Positions 1 through 11,308 of a stretch of DNA of 64,000 bases are shown here, in pieces (position 1 is the first letter of the stretch; each line of letters begins with the position of its first letter). The DNA is taken from contig CM053029.1 in NCBI GenBank assembly GCA_028564925.1, positions 430,123,297-430,187,296 on the forward strand. Direction: 5' to 3'. Under the pieces are notes generated by a model, which made no database searches, was not told the origin of the DNA, and worked only from the letters and a program-made list of their open reading frames with translations. The stretch is from Lithobates sylvaticus (lineage: Eukaryota; Chordata; Amphibia; Anura; Ranidae). A program made the translations under genes and the position numbers.

Positions 1-1654
1 CAATTTATATGTATGTTCATGAACTTGAATTAACCAAAATTATATGTGTAGTTTCAACATTTTATATGTATTTGTATAGCTTTTAGTTTTTTATTTAGGG
101 GGAGGGGGGTTTATAATTCATGTGAGGTCACGTGATCAAGCATCTGGCGGACTGCAAGAGTAGTATTTAAGATTAAATTCTCAGTAATAAGCAATGTAAA
201 AGGGGAGCTAATTTCTACAATACAAATTTTGAAAGCTTTTATTTTTGGCCAAAAGGTCTAATATGATTTTTTGCTTATTTCAGCATCTTTAAGAGCAGAC
301 ATGTTAAAATAAATTTGCAAACTATTCATACAGACATCATTTCTACTTGCAACCTATCAGTATTAGCTGGATGTTCACTAAGTATGTTTTTACATGCTGC
401 ACCTAGCCTTGGAAGTCAAAGTTGAATCTATTGATTGAACACAAAGATAAAACACATACTTTTCTAATCAATATCCTGCCAAAAAAACCTTTAGGTTACA
501 ATGCTGAAAGAAGAGTATACAAGCGATGCTTGGATAAAGATCCCCTTGCTCTTAAAATGGACAGATGAAATACAATAGTTGATATTTTGGTTGAGCTCTG
601 TTTCAATCATCTGACAACATTCTGTATTGTAAATGGTAGCACAAAGTGGCTAGCATTGCTAGCAGCTGCCTTGTGTTATTACTGACAAGTCCATCCTTGT
701 TAAAAGGTTTACAAATCACCTGTATTTGTGAAATTGCATTGCAATAATAAAATGGTCAACTGTAGGTTACAGCAAGAAGAAGAAGTCGCCGTCGGCGCGG
801 AAGACGACGACCGCCGCAATCAATCTATTAAAAATGAAAACAGGTAAGGAAAGCCACATGTTTGGTGCAAGCAAGATAGAGGCTTTACTTTAATGCTCAC
901 TACAAGGTTTGGGCCATTGCCATTTATTTTGTGTCCCTAAGTTTCACACAGTCTCCTTCAATTAGTGACCAGCTCCCCACCACCTCAGGATCTTCTTTGG
1001 TCAGGGTAAAACTAAAGGAAATCATTGGCTGATCTTGGCTGGTGAGGGAATACCCTCACCAGGAAAAAAGTGCCAGGTTAGTGATCCTGCTTCAGAACCT
1101 TTTTTACTTTTGCTTATTTTATCAGGCCACAAAGGGAAATGCATAACTAGTATAGGTTATAACATCATTGTTTTAGGGAATATATGTTGCCTACAAGGGA
1201 TCAGGAACGGTTTTATTTTCCCCGCTGGAGCAAATTGAATCGTGCTTTATAGTTTTTTTTTTACCTTCCTCTGGGCCAACTGTGTGTATTAGTGTTTGAT
1301 ATGGAGGTTTTCTATTTATTTTAATTTTTTTTCTATTGGTTGACTACTAGATGAACTTATTATAATAAACATTTATTTGTTCTTAACAAAAATCAACATG
1401 ACTTAGCAAAAAGTTATGTAGGGAAAAGCTGCTTAAAGTGTATGCAAAGTCAATAACAGTTTATTTAGCTTTGGATAGTATAGGGAGGGATTAATACCTC
1501 AGTCTAGATTGTATAAAGCTATCCAAAGCTTCATTAGAGAGATTTATAACTTCCTGTCCTGTTGATAACATTTTTACCAAAGGGGAAGTGTGAGAGAATG
1601 TTCCCTGCTTCCCTCTCCCATGGTGGTCTTCTCCAGACTCACTCTCCTATACTT
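1..1654. other. AT-rich stretch, no gene seen
   Basis: Reading frames are short and show no recognisable domain. The only assigned piece is a short fragment of the fold-back family at 772-820. Confidence 0.5.
772..820 (+). repeat. isolated 49-bp fragment of the fold-back element arm
   Basis: This GAAGAAG/CGGCGCGG/GACGACGACCGCCGC segment nearly matches the transcribed unit of the large fold-back element (about 19540-19585) but sits alone in unrelated AT-rich DNA. No TIR or target duplication flanks it. It could be a filler fragment from double-strand break repair or the remnant of a decayed copy. Confidence 0.6.
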
Positions 1655-1663
1655 AGTGGACAG

Positions 1664-2347
1664 TAGACATGTGCACACTGAAATATTTCATTTCGGAATT
1701 TCATTTTTGTCCGAAAAAAAATGTATTTAGCTACTCCCGAAATTAGTTTTTATTTATTTTGTTTCGTTAAAAAATGCATTCGGCCGAAAATCTGAAATAA
1801 TTAAGGTCAAATCTGTCATTGAAGGCTTATGGTGTCTGTCAAATGTTCTAAGAAGATTCGATGGAGCAGCTAAACTGTACGACGCCGCAATCGTACATTT
1901 CTGGTTGAATGTTCCTCCTACAAGCTATAGTAGAATTATAATGTTGTATGACACTAGTAATAATTATATTTATTAATTATTATTACTAGTCAACCAACAT
2001 TAGAATTCTTATATAGCCTATGGGCAGAACATTTGACCATAAATGTCCGCTCGCGCCGACTGCTTCGTCGAATCTTTATGTCGAATCTTCTCTCTATGTA
2101 GAATAATCTTGGACTAATAGAGCTAGGGTTAGGCACAATCGACCACAGGTTCGATGGACATAGATCACTATTGTCAGCGTCATGTCGAATCTCCTATCTA
2201 TATCGAACTGTTGTCACAACGAAAATGGAAATAAAGCATTTTTTTATGTCGGATTCTGCACGTTCATTATCGTTTGTTAAAACGATAGCGAAAATACCCG
2301 AAATTCGGACAGAAATGCATTCGGATGGAAACGAATGCACCTGTCAC
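1664..2347. mobile_element. hAT-like non-autonomous element (MITE)
   Basis: The unit is bracketed by a 9-bp direct repeat AGTGGACAG (1655-1663 and 2348-2356); if one base belongs to the element this is the 8-bp duplication typical of hAT elements. The ends are related inverted sequences (TAGACATGTGCAC at the left, GTGACAGGTGCATTC on the opposite strand at the right). Beneath them lie repeated TTCGG/CCGAA segments. The middle is a near-perfect AT palindrome beginning and ending ACTAGTAATAATTA (about 1951-1990). There is no transposase. The hAT assignment rests on duplication length and end sequence only. Confidence 0.6.
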
Positions 2348-2429
2348 AGTGGACAGAAGGGAGGTGGAGTTTGGGTCCTTCTATACAAACAAAGTACCTT
2401 TTAGGTTCCTCACTCACCTCCCTCTCTGC

Positions 2430-2862
2430 CCCTCTCTTCATTTGAGGCACACTACCTTCATCTATTTTCTCCAGTTTCTTTGCGAATTGCTATGATCCAC
2501 CGTATCAACCTTCCTCAATGACTTCTCTGCCTGGCTACCCTACTTTTCTCTCTTCCCACAATCATTCTCTGTAACTTCAACATCTCTGTTAATACTAACA
2601 CTAACAAAGCCTTATTAGTTTTACTCTCTCCCTATCTTCCACCATCTCTCTCTTCAACCACCTCAAAAGATACCTGTAGAAACCTTTACTACTTTAACCC
2701 TTCTCTATTCTGCTAATGACCACCTCTATCACAATATTTCAACCCTCGTCCTGTCCCAACCTAGCTACTTCTGTCAACAGTTCATTATCATCCTCCCTGG
2801 AAACACTCACTCCCCTCATTACACACAGAATTACAACAGCTCTTGTCCTTTGCTAGAGTCAT
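2430..2862 (+). mobile_element. CR1/L2-type LINE fragment, endonuclease region
   Basis: This pyrimidine-rich stretch translates in broken frames to an apurinic-endonuclease-like segment: FEAHYLHLFSPVSLRIAMI, then DFSAWLPYF, then a GNFNISVN motif that matches the GDFNIP signature of LINE endonucleases (about 2565-2590). Several frame breaks interrupt it and both ends are missing. Known family feature: CR1/L2/Rex LINEs encode an APE endonuclease before the reverse transcriptase. The separate antisense RT fragment near 27.4 kb may belong to the same or a sister family. Confidence 0.5.
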
Positions 2863-2867
2863 CAGGG

Positions 2868-3030
2868 TTGATTTACTAAAACTGAAGAGTGCAAAATCCA
2901 GTGCAGCTGTGCATGGTAGCCAATCAGTTTCTAACTTCAGCTTGTTCAATTAAGCTTTGATAAAAAAAAAAAAACCTGGAAGCTGATTGGTTTCTATGCA
3001 GAGCTGCACCAGATTTTGTTCTCTCCATTA
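2868..3030. mobile_element. short palindromic MITE (TTTACTAAAAC type)
   Basis: The left end GATTTACTAAAACTGAAGAG is followed by two inverted segments, CAGTGCAGCTGTGCATGG...CCAATCAG and CTGATTGG...CTATGCAGAGCTGCACC, separated by an A-run. Related copies lie at 33562-33728 (both ends present) and 23277-23372 (partial). The right end appears lost where the next TTAA element begins. Confidence 0.6.
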
Positions 3031-3034
3031 TTAA

Positions 3035-3948
3035 TTAACCACTCAAAGACCAGCCGCCTACTGCGGCAGGTTTGCTCCCCTGGGCGAATCAACGTCACTG
3101 TATGTCGGCCGCTTTAAGAGCTTTAGGGGGTGCGCACAGCGCCGGAGCCAATGATAGTGGCCGGCGGCTACAATGTCGGCCACCCACAATCGCTCCCGAG
3201 AGAGACAGAACAGGGATCTATCAATGTAAACAGACAGATCCCCATTCTGTCAGGGGAGGAGAGACAGATTTGCTGTTTCTAGTGATTAGGAACAGCGATC
3301 TGTCTCCTCCTCCAGTCACTACACTCCCCCCACAGTTAGAAACACCTCCCTAGGGAACACTTAACCCCCTTGATAGCCCCCTAGTGTTAACCCCTTCCCT
3401 GCCAGTGACATTTATACAGTAATCAGTGGCTATTTTTAGCTCTGATCGCTGTATAAATGTCACTGGTCCCAAAAAAGTGTCAAAAGTGTCAGATCTGTCC
3501 GGCGCAATGTCGCAGTCCCACTAAAAATCACAAATCACTGCCATTACTAGTAAAAAAAAAAAAAAATAAATGCCATAAATCTATCCCCTATTTTGTAGAT
3601 GCTATAACACTTGCGCAAACCAATTTATATATGCTTATTGAGATGTTTTTAACCAAAAATATGGAAGGAATATATATTGGCCTAAACTGATGACGAAATT
3701 TGTATTTTTTTTTTCAAAATTGTCGGTCTTTTTTGCAAAAAATGCAGAGGTGATCAAATACCACCAAAAGCTCTATTTGTGGGAAAAGAGGAAATACATT
3801 TTGTTTGGGTAAAGCGTTGCATGACCACACAATTGTCAGTTAAAGCGACGCAGTGCCGTATCGCAAAAAATGGGGGCAAATCCTTCTGGATAAAACATGC
3901 GAAGATAAAAAGGGGGACACATGTTTAATGTTGCTAAGAAAGGGTTAA
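3035..3948 (-). mobile_element. TTAA-bounded non-autonomous element (piggyBac-like)
   Basis: It is bounded by TTAA at 3035-3038 and 3945-3948. A GC-rich half (CAGCCGCC...GGCCGGCGGC...) precedes an AT-rich half containing ACCACCAAAAGCTCTATTTGTG and AGTTAAAGCGACGCAGTGCCG, which recur in the elements at 13910, 32259, 48079, 48625 and 60319. It is more diverged than those copies. No transposase is present; the piggyBac link is inferred from TTAA targeting. Confidence 0.6.
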
Positions 3949-4479
3949 AAACGTTTACAAAATAAGAGCACATAAAGTGCTATCAATAGCATCAATAATG
4001 TTACAATCACATTATTCAAGTCAAACTCCACTTTGTAGCATTCATCCTTCAAAATGGCCACAGGATGACATTAATGGCGTGGCTCCACCCCTATACACGA
4101 TACCTCTGTAGGGAGGAATTCCTCAGTAGGATTCACTAGTATTCAGACTTCAATGAAACTGCATACAAAATACATGAAAAAATGCATGTATATGCATCCT
4201 TGATGCGCTTCTGGCATGGATACATCAAGAATGCATGCACAGGTTTTTATTTTCATTTTATGTTGTTCTATTGAAGTCTGTGGAGCCATAGATGCACCAT
4301 TTTGTGTGTAAAAAAAGTCGCTGCACTTTTCTAGAGAATGGATTGCAGGAAACTGAAAAGATGAGAACGGGGCCTATAAGAAGTTATGTGGCATGGATTG
4401 CAGTGCATTTTTGTAAAGACACTAGAAAACACATGGGTCGTTTTTCTGGTAAGCCGAATACTTACCTCCAGGTGTTGGG

Positions 4480-4560
4480 CATTCTGTCCCTGCTAACTGC
4501 ACATCCAAGATTTGGATGTGACATTAAAGTCTTGGATGTGCAGTTATCAGGGACAGAATG
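4480..4560. repeat. 31-bp inverted repeat with 19-bp spacer
   Basis: The arms 4480-4510 and 4530-4560 (starting CATTCTGTCCCTG) are complementary with a single mismatch, giving a strong potential hairpin. No target duplication was found, so this is either a tiny MITE or a local inverted duplication. Confidence 0.75.
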
Positions 4561-4646
4561 CAAACTGAATGCAAATTGAATACAGTCAGAGTGCAAATAA
4601 AGTGCAAACTGTTATTCACCATAACAAAAAGAAACCATGACGGTAA

Positions 4647-5088
4647 GGCCCCTTTCACACCTAGGCGTTTTTCATGCGGTGCAGCGCTAAAAATAGCGCC
4701 TGTTCACCGCATGAAAAAATCCTGCCCCTTTAACTCCAGTGTGAAAGCCGGCGGGCTTTCACACTGGAGCGGTGCGCTAGCAGGATGACAAAAAAAGTCC
4801 TGCTAGCAGCATCTTTGGAGCGGTATAGGAGCGGTGTGTTCACCGCTCCTATACCGCTCCTTCCCATTGAATAGAATGGGACACCGCGGTGAAACCGCGG
4901 TAATACCGCCGCAAAGCGCCGCTACGGCGGCGCTCTGCGGGGGTGTTTAACCCCTTTTCGGCCGCTCGCGGGGGTTAAAACCGCACCGCGAGCGGCCGAA
5001 TACCGCGGTTAAAACGACGGTAAAGCAGCGCTAAATATAGCGCTGCTTTACCGTCACCGCGGCTCCCCGCCCCGGTGTGAAAGGGGCC
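4647..5088. mobile_element. GC-rich multi-hairpin MITE with TAA target duplication
   Basis: TAA at 4644-4646 and 5089-5091 flanks an inverted terminal repeat GGCCCCTTTCACAC. Inside are nested short palindromes: CCAGTGTGAAAGCC/GGGCTTTCACACTGG, GGAGCGGTATAGGAGCGG with its complement, GGCCGCTCGCG with its complement, and AGCGCTAAATATAGCGCT. The 3-bp TWA duplication suggests PIF/Harbinger; no transposase is present. Confidence 0.65.
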
Positions 5089-5091
5089 TAA

Positions 5092-6527
5092 CAGTTTGTA
5101 CTTTATTTTAAGAACATTTTGATGGTCACTTTTTCTGTTTGCGCATGGGATTATTAATTTATCCAATTGTGGATGTTATATGTTTGCAGTCACTATATTT
5201 CATTAGAAATGTATTTTATGGTTTTCTTGATTCATTTACACCTGATGTCTAGTGTTGTTTTTTTTAATTCTAATCGTATATAATTTCCTTGACACATGAA
5301 ATCTGGTTTGAGAGTTTTGACCCTGCAATTTTCTCAGAGGTCTTTGGAATTAACATATATTGTTTCCTTTGCTATTGCTTTTTAAGCAATACGAATCTGA
5401 CAGTGGTGTTAACCTTTCCCTATTTTTACAGATTTTTTTTTATTTCTGTCTGTGTTGTTGTTGTTTCTTTCCAGTAAACTGTTGTGAACAGGGCAGTAAT
5501 TTAGCGGAAATTTCCAGAAAAAATAGCCCTAGATAACAATTATCCAGAGGTTCTCATCTTTCCCTGCTCTAATCATAACTAAATAAAAGAGTTTTTGTTT
5601 TAACACTTTAACCCTGGTTTTCTGTGTTAGAGGGCAATTAAACGCTACAATATTTCATGAGTTTTACCAAATATTGGACTCTGTAACTCAAATTCTTACT
5701 CCTAATAAGTGCACCTTCTGAGCTTGACAGAAGCTCAATCTCCTTGCCACAGGTTTTCCTCCTATATCAGTCATGCTTCAAATTTTTTTTTATGGCAACT
5801 ATCTCCAGGTTTTAACTGCTGGAGCAACACCCAGGAGGAAAAAGTTTAACCTTTTACTACACTTCACGTATTCAAAAATAGATATGTTTGTGACTTTTCT
5901 TCAGCTCTTAATCCTAATTAATAGCCACCCATAGGACACATTTCAGATCAATTTTAATGACATTTGACCTATTTATTCCATCTATGCTATCTTCTTTTTG
6001 CAGGGCTTTGAATTTCTTACGCCTCCTGAAGTGTAGACGAAGAAAGTTTGTTTTTAGTTTTGGATAGAATGGGGAAGCGAGGAAGGGATTTCAGGTTGTT
6101 ATTGCTGTCTGTGTAAGTATTTAAAAAAAAAATGGGAAATACAAACATTTTGAGTTGTCACCAAAGCAAGCAGTGGAAAACACCTGTTCCTATGACAACA
6201 CTCTCAGAGGGGAAATCTGTTCACTATGGATATATTACCCCTCATTTTCTTTTGTGACTTTAGTTCCGATTTTAACTGCTCCCATTTGTCTATAGCCTGT
6301 ACAGGAGCTCTCACATTCTGGGTGGACGTCATATGATGTCTTGCATGCACCCCACTCACCATGCTGCAGTGCGATCTGTCACCAGCTGTGTCCACCAGAG
6401 ACAGTGGATGACAGATCAGTGTACTAAGCTGCTGCAGGTACTATGTGATTGCTGTGACCAATCACAACAGATCACATAACAGTTGTGCACAATGGATTTA
6501 TGCCTGTAGTTGTGCAATATAGTGATT
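5092..6527. other. mostly unassigned AT-rich stretch
   Basis: No coding region is recognisable. From about 6340 to 6500 the sequence (CTGTGACCAATCACA, AGATCACATAAC) resembles internal parts of TTAA-type repeats, probably a decayed piece. Confidence 0.4.
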
Positions 6528-6896
6528 AGCGAGCGCCCCCCCTCTTGAACATACCAGGCCACATGCCCTCAACCCTCATCCCCACAATCGCGGCCGGTGG
6601 TTGTGTGGGTCTGTGGGCAGGGGGCTTATCAGAATCTGGAAGCCCTTTTAACAAGGGGGCCCCCAGGTCCCAGCCCCCCTTTGTGAATGAGTATCGGGTA
6701 CATAGTACCCCTACCCATTCACCCAAAAAGTTTACATAAAGTAACAAAAACAAGAGATACGTTTAACATAAAAAACAGTGTCTCTCGATTTAAAATACAT
6801 CATCAATAATGCTGCCCGCCGACCCGAAAAATAAAAAAAAACTCTTCCTTCTGGGATGGCCTCCAGCCAAATGCCTCCTCTGTGCTTTGACAGTTC

Positions 6897-6903
6897 TTAT
6901 ATA
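6897..6903 (-). promoter_or_regulatory. TATA box, leftward, centre of fold-back element
   Basis: TATATAA on the minus strand lies within CCTTACCTATATAAG; the identical context occurs inverted 84 bp away. Promoter function is inferred from motif and symmetry only. Confidence 0.4.
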
Positions 6904-6987
6904 GGTAAGGGGCAGGGCCAAGACATCATAGAGTGTGTAAGGGGTGGGGCCCCCGGGTGACATAGCCAGGTGGCCCCACCCCTTACC

Positions 6988-6994
6988 TATATAA
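6988..6994 (+). promoter_or_regulatory. TATA box, rightward, centre of fold-back element
   Basis: TATATAA lies in CCCCTTACCTATATAAGAAA, mirror image of the box at 6897-6903. An AATAAA follows about 120 bp downstream. Confidence 0.4.
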
Positions 6995-7109
6995 GAAATG
7001 TCAAAGCTTAGAGGAGGCATTCGGTGAAAGGCCTTCCCAGAAGGCAGAGCATTTTTTTTCGGGTTGGCGGGTGGCGTGATTGACGATGGACACTATTTTT
7101 TAATTTTTT

Positions 7110-7115
7110 AATAAA
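7110..7115 (+). terminator. poly(A) signal AATAAA in right arm
   Basis: AATAAAGG is followed by a TTGTCTCTTG/TTTTT-rich tract, as expected for a polyadenylation site. It lies about 120 bp after the rightward TATA box. The left arm has lost a matching signal. Confidence 0.35.
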
Positions 7116-7626
7116 GGATTTGTCAAAAACTTGTCTCTTGTTTTTATCACTTTTTGACACTTTTTTGGTGAATGGGTAGGGGTACTATGTACCCTATACT
7201 TTTTCACATGAGGGGGATCTTCCAGACTCCAATAAGTCCCCTGCATGCAGACCCCCACAACCACCATCTACGGTTGTGGAGATGAAGCCCTTGTCCCCAT
7301 CAACATGGGGACAAAGTGCTTTGGGGGTGGGGGGCATAGCCCCCTCTGCCCCAAAGCACCAATCCCCCATATTGTGGGCATGTGGTCTGGTATGGTTCAG
7401 AAGTGGGGCAGGCACTCACTGGTCCCCCCCTTTCCTGACCTGCCGGGCTGCATGCTCATATAAGGGTCTGGTATAGATTTTGGAGGGGACCCGACGCCTT
7501 TTTTTTTTTTTTTTTTAGCATGGGGTCACCACATAAGAACCAAGCCTATTTTTTACACTTGGTGTTTACAAGTTTGGAAAAAAATACACTTTTTTAATTA
7601 AAAAATAAGAAATCAGTAAAGTTAGC

Positions 7627-7841
7627 ACAACAGGGTGGTGTTCGGCCCATGTCTAATTGTGATGATCTCTGTGATTGGTCACTGTGATGAAAAAAGTGAA
7701 AAGAATTGGTATTTTGTTTTACATACTTTCACCAGTTATATGATGATGCTGTACTGCACCGGTGATAGAATGTAAAAAACAAAATGTAAAAAAAATATAT
7801 ATTTTCCAAAGAATTGTGACAAAAAATTACAACTTCAAAAA
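7627..7841 (+). repeat. direct repeat copy 1 (GGTGTTCGGCCCATG unit)
   Basis: About 200 bp from ACAGGGTGGTGTTCGGCCC to TTACAACTTCAAAAA recurs in the same orientation at 9253-9460 with few differences in the first 110 bp. This copy lacks a short segment (GTGTCCCTGATCACTCCC) present in copy 2. Confidence 0.75.
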
Positions 7842-7859
7842 AAGTTGTAGCCGTGAGTC

Positions 7860-8905
7860 CCCACTCCCCAGTGAGAACCAAGCCTATTTTTAACACTTGA
7901 TGTTTACAAGTTAAAATCTTTTTTTTTGCTAGAAAATTACTTAGAAACCCCAAACATTATATATTTTTTTTCAGACACCCTAGAGAATAAAATGGCGGTC
8001 GTTGCAATACTTTATATCACACCATATTTGCACAGCGGTCTTACAAACACAATTTTTTTGGAAAAAATACACTTTTTTAATAAAAAAATATGAAATCAGT
8101 AAAGTTAGCCCAATTTTTTCTATATTGCCAAAGATAATGTCATGTTTCAAAATTGCACCCGCTCATGGAATGGCGACAAACTTTGACCCTTAAAAATCTC
8201 GATAGGCGACATTTAAAAATATCTACAGGTTACCAGTTTTGAGTTACAGAGGAGGTCTTTTGCTAGAATTATTTATCTTGCTCTAATGATCATGGCGATA
8301 CCTCACATGTGTGGCTTGAATACCGTTTACATATGCAGAGCGTGACTTACGTATGCGTTCGCTTCTGCGTGCGAGCATGGAGGGACGGGGCGATTTAAAA
8401 AAATGTTTATACTTTTTATTTTTTATTTTGTCCCTTTAAAAAATAATTTTTGTATCCTTTTATTCCTATTACAAGGAATATAAACATCCCTTGTAATAGA
8501 AAAAAGCATGACAGGACCTCTTTAGTGTGAGATCTGGGGTCAAAAAGCAATAAAAAAAATATTAAAACATTTTTTGGCCCTTTAAGACCGTTGGGAGGAA
8601 GTGACGTTTGATGTCTCTTCCATCATCCAATGGCATGGAGTCGAGTGGGGGCCATCATTCCCTCACTCGACTTCCTACCTATCAGGGGAAAGGTCCGGAT
8701 CGTCTCTGCCGCTACCAATGGTTTTGGTAAGCCGCAGAGATAACTGGGGTGCGGCGGGAGGGGGGCACCTCTCCTGTGGCCGATAAAAGTGATCTTGCGG
8801 CAAATCCGCTGCGGAGACCACTTTTATCTTAAAGCGGACGGCCCGTCATAACAATGGTATTTAACGTCAAAGGACCAATGTATATACATGGTGGGCGGTC
8901 TGGAT
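7860..8905 (-). mobile_element. decayed TTAA-type element related to 50180-51396
   Basis: In inverse orientation it shares the order of landmarks with the whole copy at 50180-51396: GAACCAAGCCTATTTTTAAC, AGAATAAAATGGCGGTCGTTGC, CACAGCGGTCTTACAA, CAAAATTGCACCCGCTCATGG, CTTCTGCGTGCGAGC, ATTCCTATTACAAGGAAT, then a GC-rich half. Neither terminal TTAA is clear. A short internally deleted piece of the same family is also visible at about 7536-7625. Confidence 0.6.
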
Positions 8906-9252
8906 GTGATTTCATTTTTGCTGCAGCATATTTTATTCATGCTACAGATGCGCCACTTTACAGAAACATTAAGGGGACCCTCAGGCACTATATTTAAAGG
9001 AATTTTTCATTTTTATTGTTTCACTTTAAGCATAATTAAAATCACTGCTATTTTTTATTTTTGCATTGATACATGTCCCCCAGGGCAGTACCCAGACCTC
9101 CATAACCCTTTTATAGCCAATTACTTGCTAGGCATATAAGCCTTCAAAATGGGTACTTTTGACTTTTCCTGTGCGGCTCCCATAGACTTCAATGGGGTTC
9201 GCTGTTCGGGTTAGAACATTTTATCCTGTTTGGGAGTTCTGCTGCAAACTGA

Positions 9253-9460
9253 ACAGGGTGGTGTTCGGCCCATGTCTAATTGTGATGATCTCTGTGATTG
9301 GTCACTGTGATGAAAAAAGTGAAAAGAATTAGTATTTTGTTTTACATACTTTCACCAGTGTCCCTGATCACTCCCACACCAGTTATATGATGATTTTTTT
9401 TTTTTAATTTGTTAGTTTTCCAAAGAATTGTGACAAAAAAAATTACAACTTCAAAAAACT
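9253..9460 (+). repeat. direct repeat copy 2 (GGTGTTCGGCCCATG unit)
   Basis: This is the partner of 7627-7841. Here the unit is preceded by AATGGGGTTCGCTGTTCGG...GCAAACTGAACAGGG (from about 9190), probably more of the same repeat that is missing from copy 1. Confidence 0.7.
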
Positions 9461-9654
9461 TGCCATGCCTCTTACTAAATACCTTGGACTGTCTACTTTC
9501 AGTTGGGGATATTTGTACTGTCTGGCATTTTTGGTCCTCAAGAAACTAGATAGGCTTTCAGTACATCAGGATTGATTTTCAGATATACATACCATAGTTT
9601 GTGGACTCTATCTTTCCTACAGACTAAATAATATACACTGATTTGGGTTATTTT

Positions 9655-9935
9655 TAACTAAGAAATGTATTTTGACCTACATTTATGAAGATTATTTATT
9701 TGCAAAATGTTATAACATAAACAAACAAAAACACATATTTTTTTAAAATTTATGTCCATAAAACATAAAAATACCACCAAAAGAAAGCTCTATTTGTGTG
9801 AAAAACATGATAAAAATTTAATTTGGGTACAGTGTCGCATGACTGCCCAAAAGCCATTTAAAGTATGACAGTGCTGAAAGCTTAAAATTGGCCTGGGCAG
9901 CAAGGGGGTGAAAGTGTCTGGTATTGAGTGGTTAA
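9655..9935 (+). mobile_element. 3' fragment of a TTAA-type element
   Basis: ACCACCAAAAGAAAGCTCTA and GTGTCGCATGACTGC are followed by a terminal TTAA at 9932-9935. The left half is missing. Confidence 0.55.
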
Positions 9936-11308
9936 GCATCTTTGCTCATGTCAATTGTCACTGTTCTAGCTTCTTTAAAGATAGTATATTATGGGTAACC
10001 TTATGCAAAGTTTAGAAGATTTCAGGAATGATTCTGTTCAATGCTCAGTAGTCCATATATTGAAGATGTTGGAGCAGCATATTATTTATTATAAAAATGC
10101 TAGTGTATTTATCATTTAACTAAATGAGACCTAAAAAGTTTATTAATAGTTTAGAACTCTTATCAAAAGCAAACTGTGCTATTGGCCGTATGAGGTAGTA
10201 AATAAGTACCAGCATACCCACTCATTCAATTCCCTGCTGTTCAACATGCACATTGAATACTAAACTGGTAATGAGTTAAGTCTGTAATAAGAAACACATT
10301 TAACAGGCCAATCAGTGATAATAGCTGGGTCTAGCTACAGAATCATTAGCTGAAAAGTACAATAAGCATTTTTCTATCCTAATGAATTCTTCTTGTATTC
10401 CATCCCCAATCTTTAAGCTTGCAGTAAAGATACTATTTCCAATAACATGGAGACCCAAGGAACCATTAGTTCCAGACAAAATTCTAAAAAAGTATTTTTA
10501 CTCAGTGGAAAAATGCATAATTCTTCCACACAGATTTATTGCAACAACTTTTATTGCACATTATTTATGTTTAAATCAGACATGGGTGCCGTAATCTCTC
10601 CAACTCCTACATCAATTGTTTCCTCTGTGAATGAATCATAACTGCTGCAATTATTTCAGAAGTAATAATTCTTGATATTCAGGTGGTCCAGGGGAATGTA
10701 AATTCTTATAACGTATACAGAACAGGGAAGATTAGAAAGTACTGTTATAGAATATAGTGAATAAACTGTAGTTTCTTAAAAAATATTATTTATGTAATCT
10801 TTCAAAAATTCTAATGGAACCAAAGATGCATAACCTTTGGATATACCAAATGGCCTGTTAAACAACGTATACTTTTATAATAATAAAAAGAAAAAGTATA
10901 GCTCCATTAATTATATATCATGTTTTATGACAATAATTAGATTTGCCTTGATGTCACACAGACACACATTTAAATCAAAGCAAAACACCATTTAGTCCAA
11001 GTACTGTATGTTGTCATTAAATAGAAAAAAAAAGAATTAAAAGCATTTTTGAAAACATTTAGTTAAATATCTGAAGCTTATTTTACATTTTTGTATTCCC
11101 TGCACAGCAGGGAGGAGCAGTCAGATGAGATATTACCACATTGCACAGACCTTTTAATCGTACATTGACAGAAGCAGGGAGCACACTGAGCATAACAATG
11201 ATATCATTAATGGGATGCTGCTTCATCATTGTCCAATCAGCAGGCCAGGAGAACATTCAGTGACCAATTTTTTTCACCTAACAATAATGGATAAGTGTGA
11301 ACAATACT
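9936..11308. other. AT-rich stretch, no gene or repeat recognised
   Basis: I see no coding signature and no paired inverted ends. Slowly evolving non-coding DNA cannot be excluded by eye. Confidence 0.4.

Larger units (their letters stand above)
6528..7535. mobile_element. fold-back (palindromic) element, subfamily 2
   Basis: Two inverted arms share the modules GAATGGGTAGGGGTACTATG, CCCCCTTGTT, and the segment ending GCATGTGG/CCACATGC. The left arm is about 6528-6735 and the right arm about 7170-7500. The centre holds divergent TATATAA boxes at 6897-6903 (-) and 6988-6994 (+), each followed by matching inverted sequence (CAAAGC.TAGAGGAGGCAT). The outer arms resemble those of the element at 17162-20493, but the transcribed core is different. 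Both outer ends appear truncated and no target duplication was seen. Confidence 0.65.
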
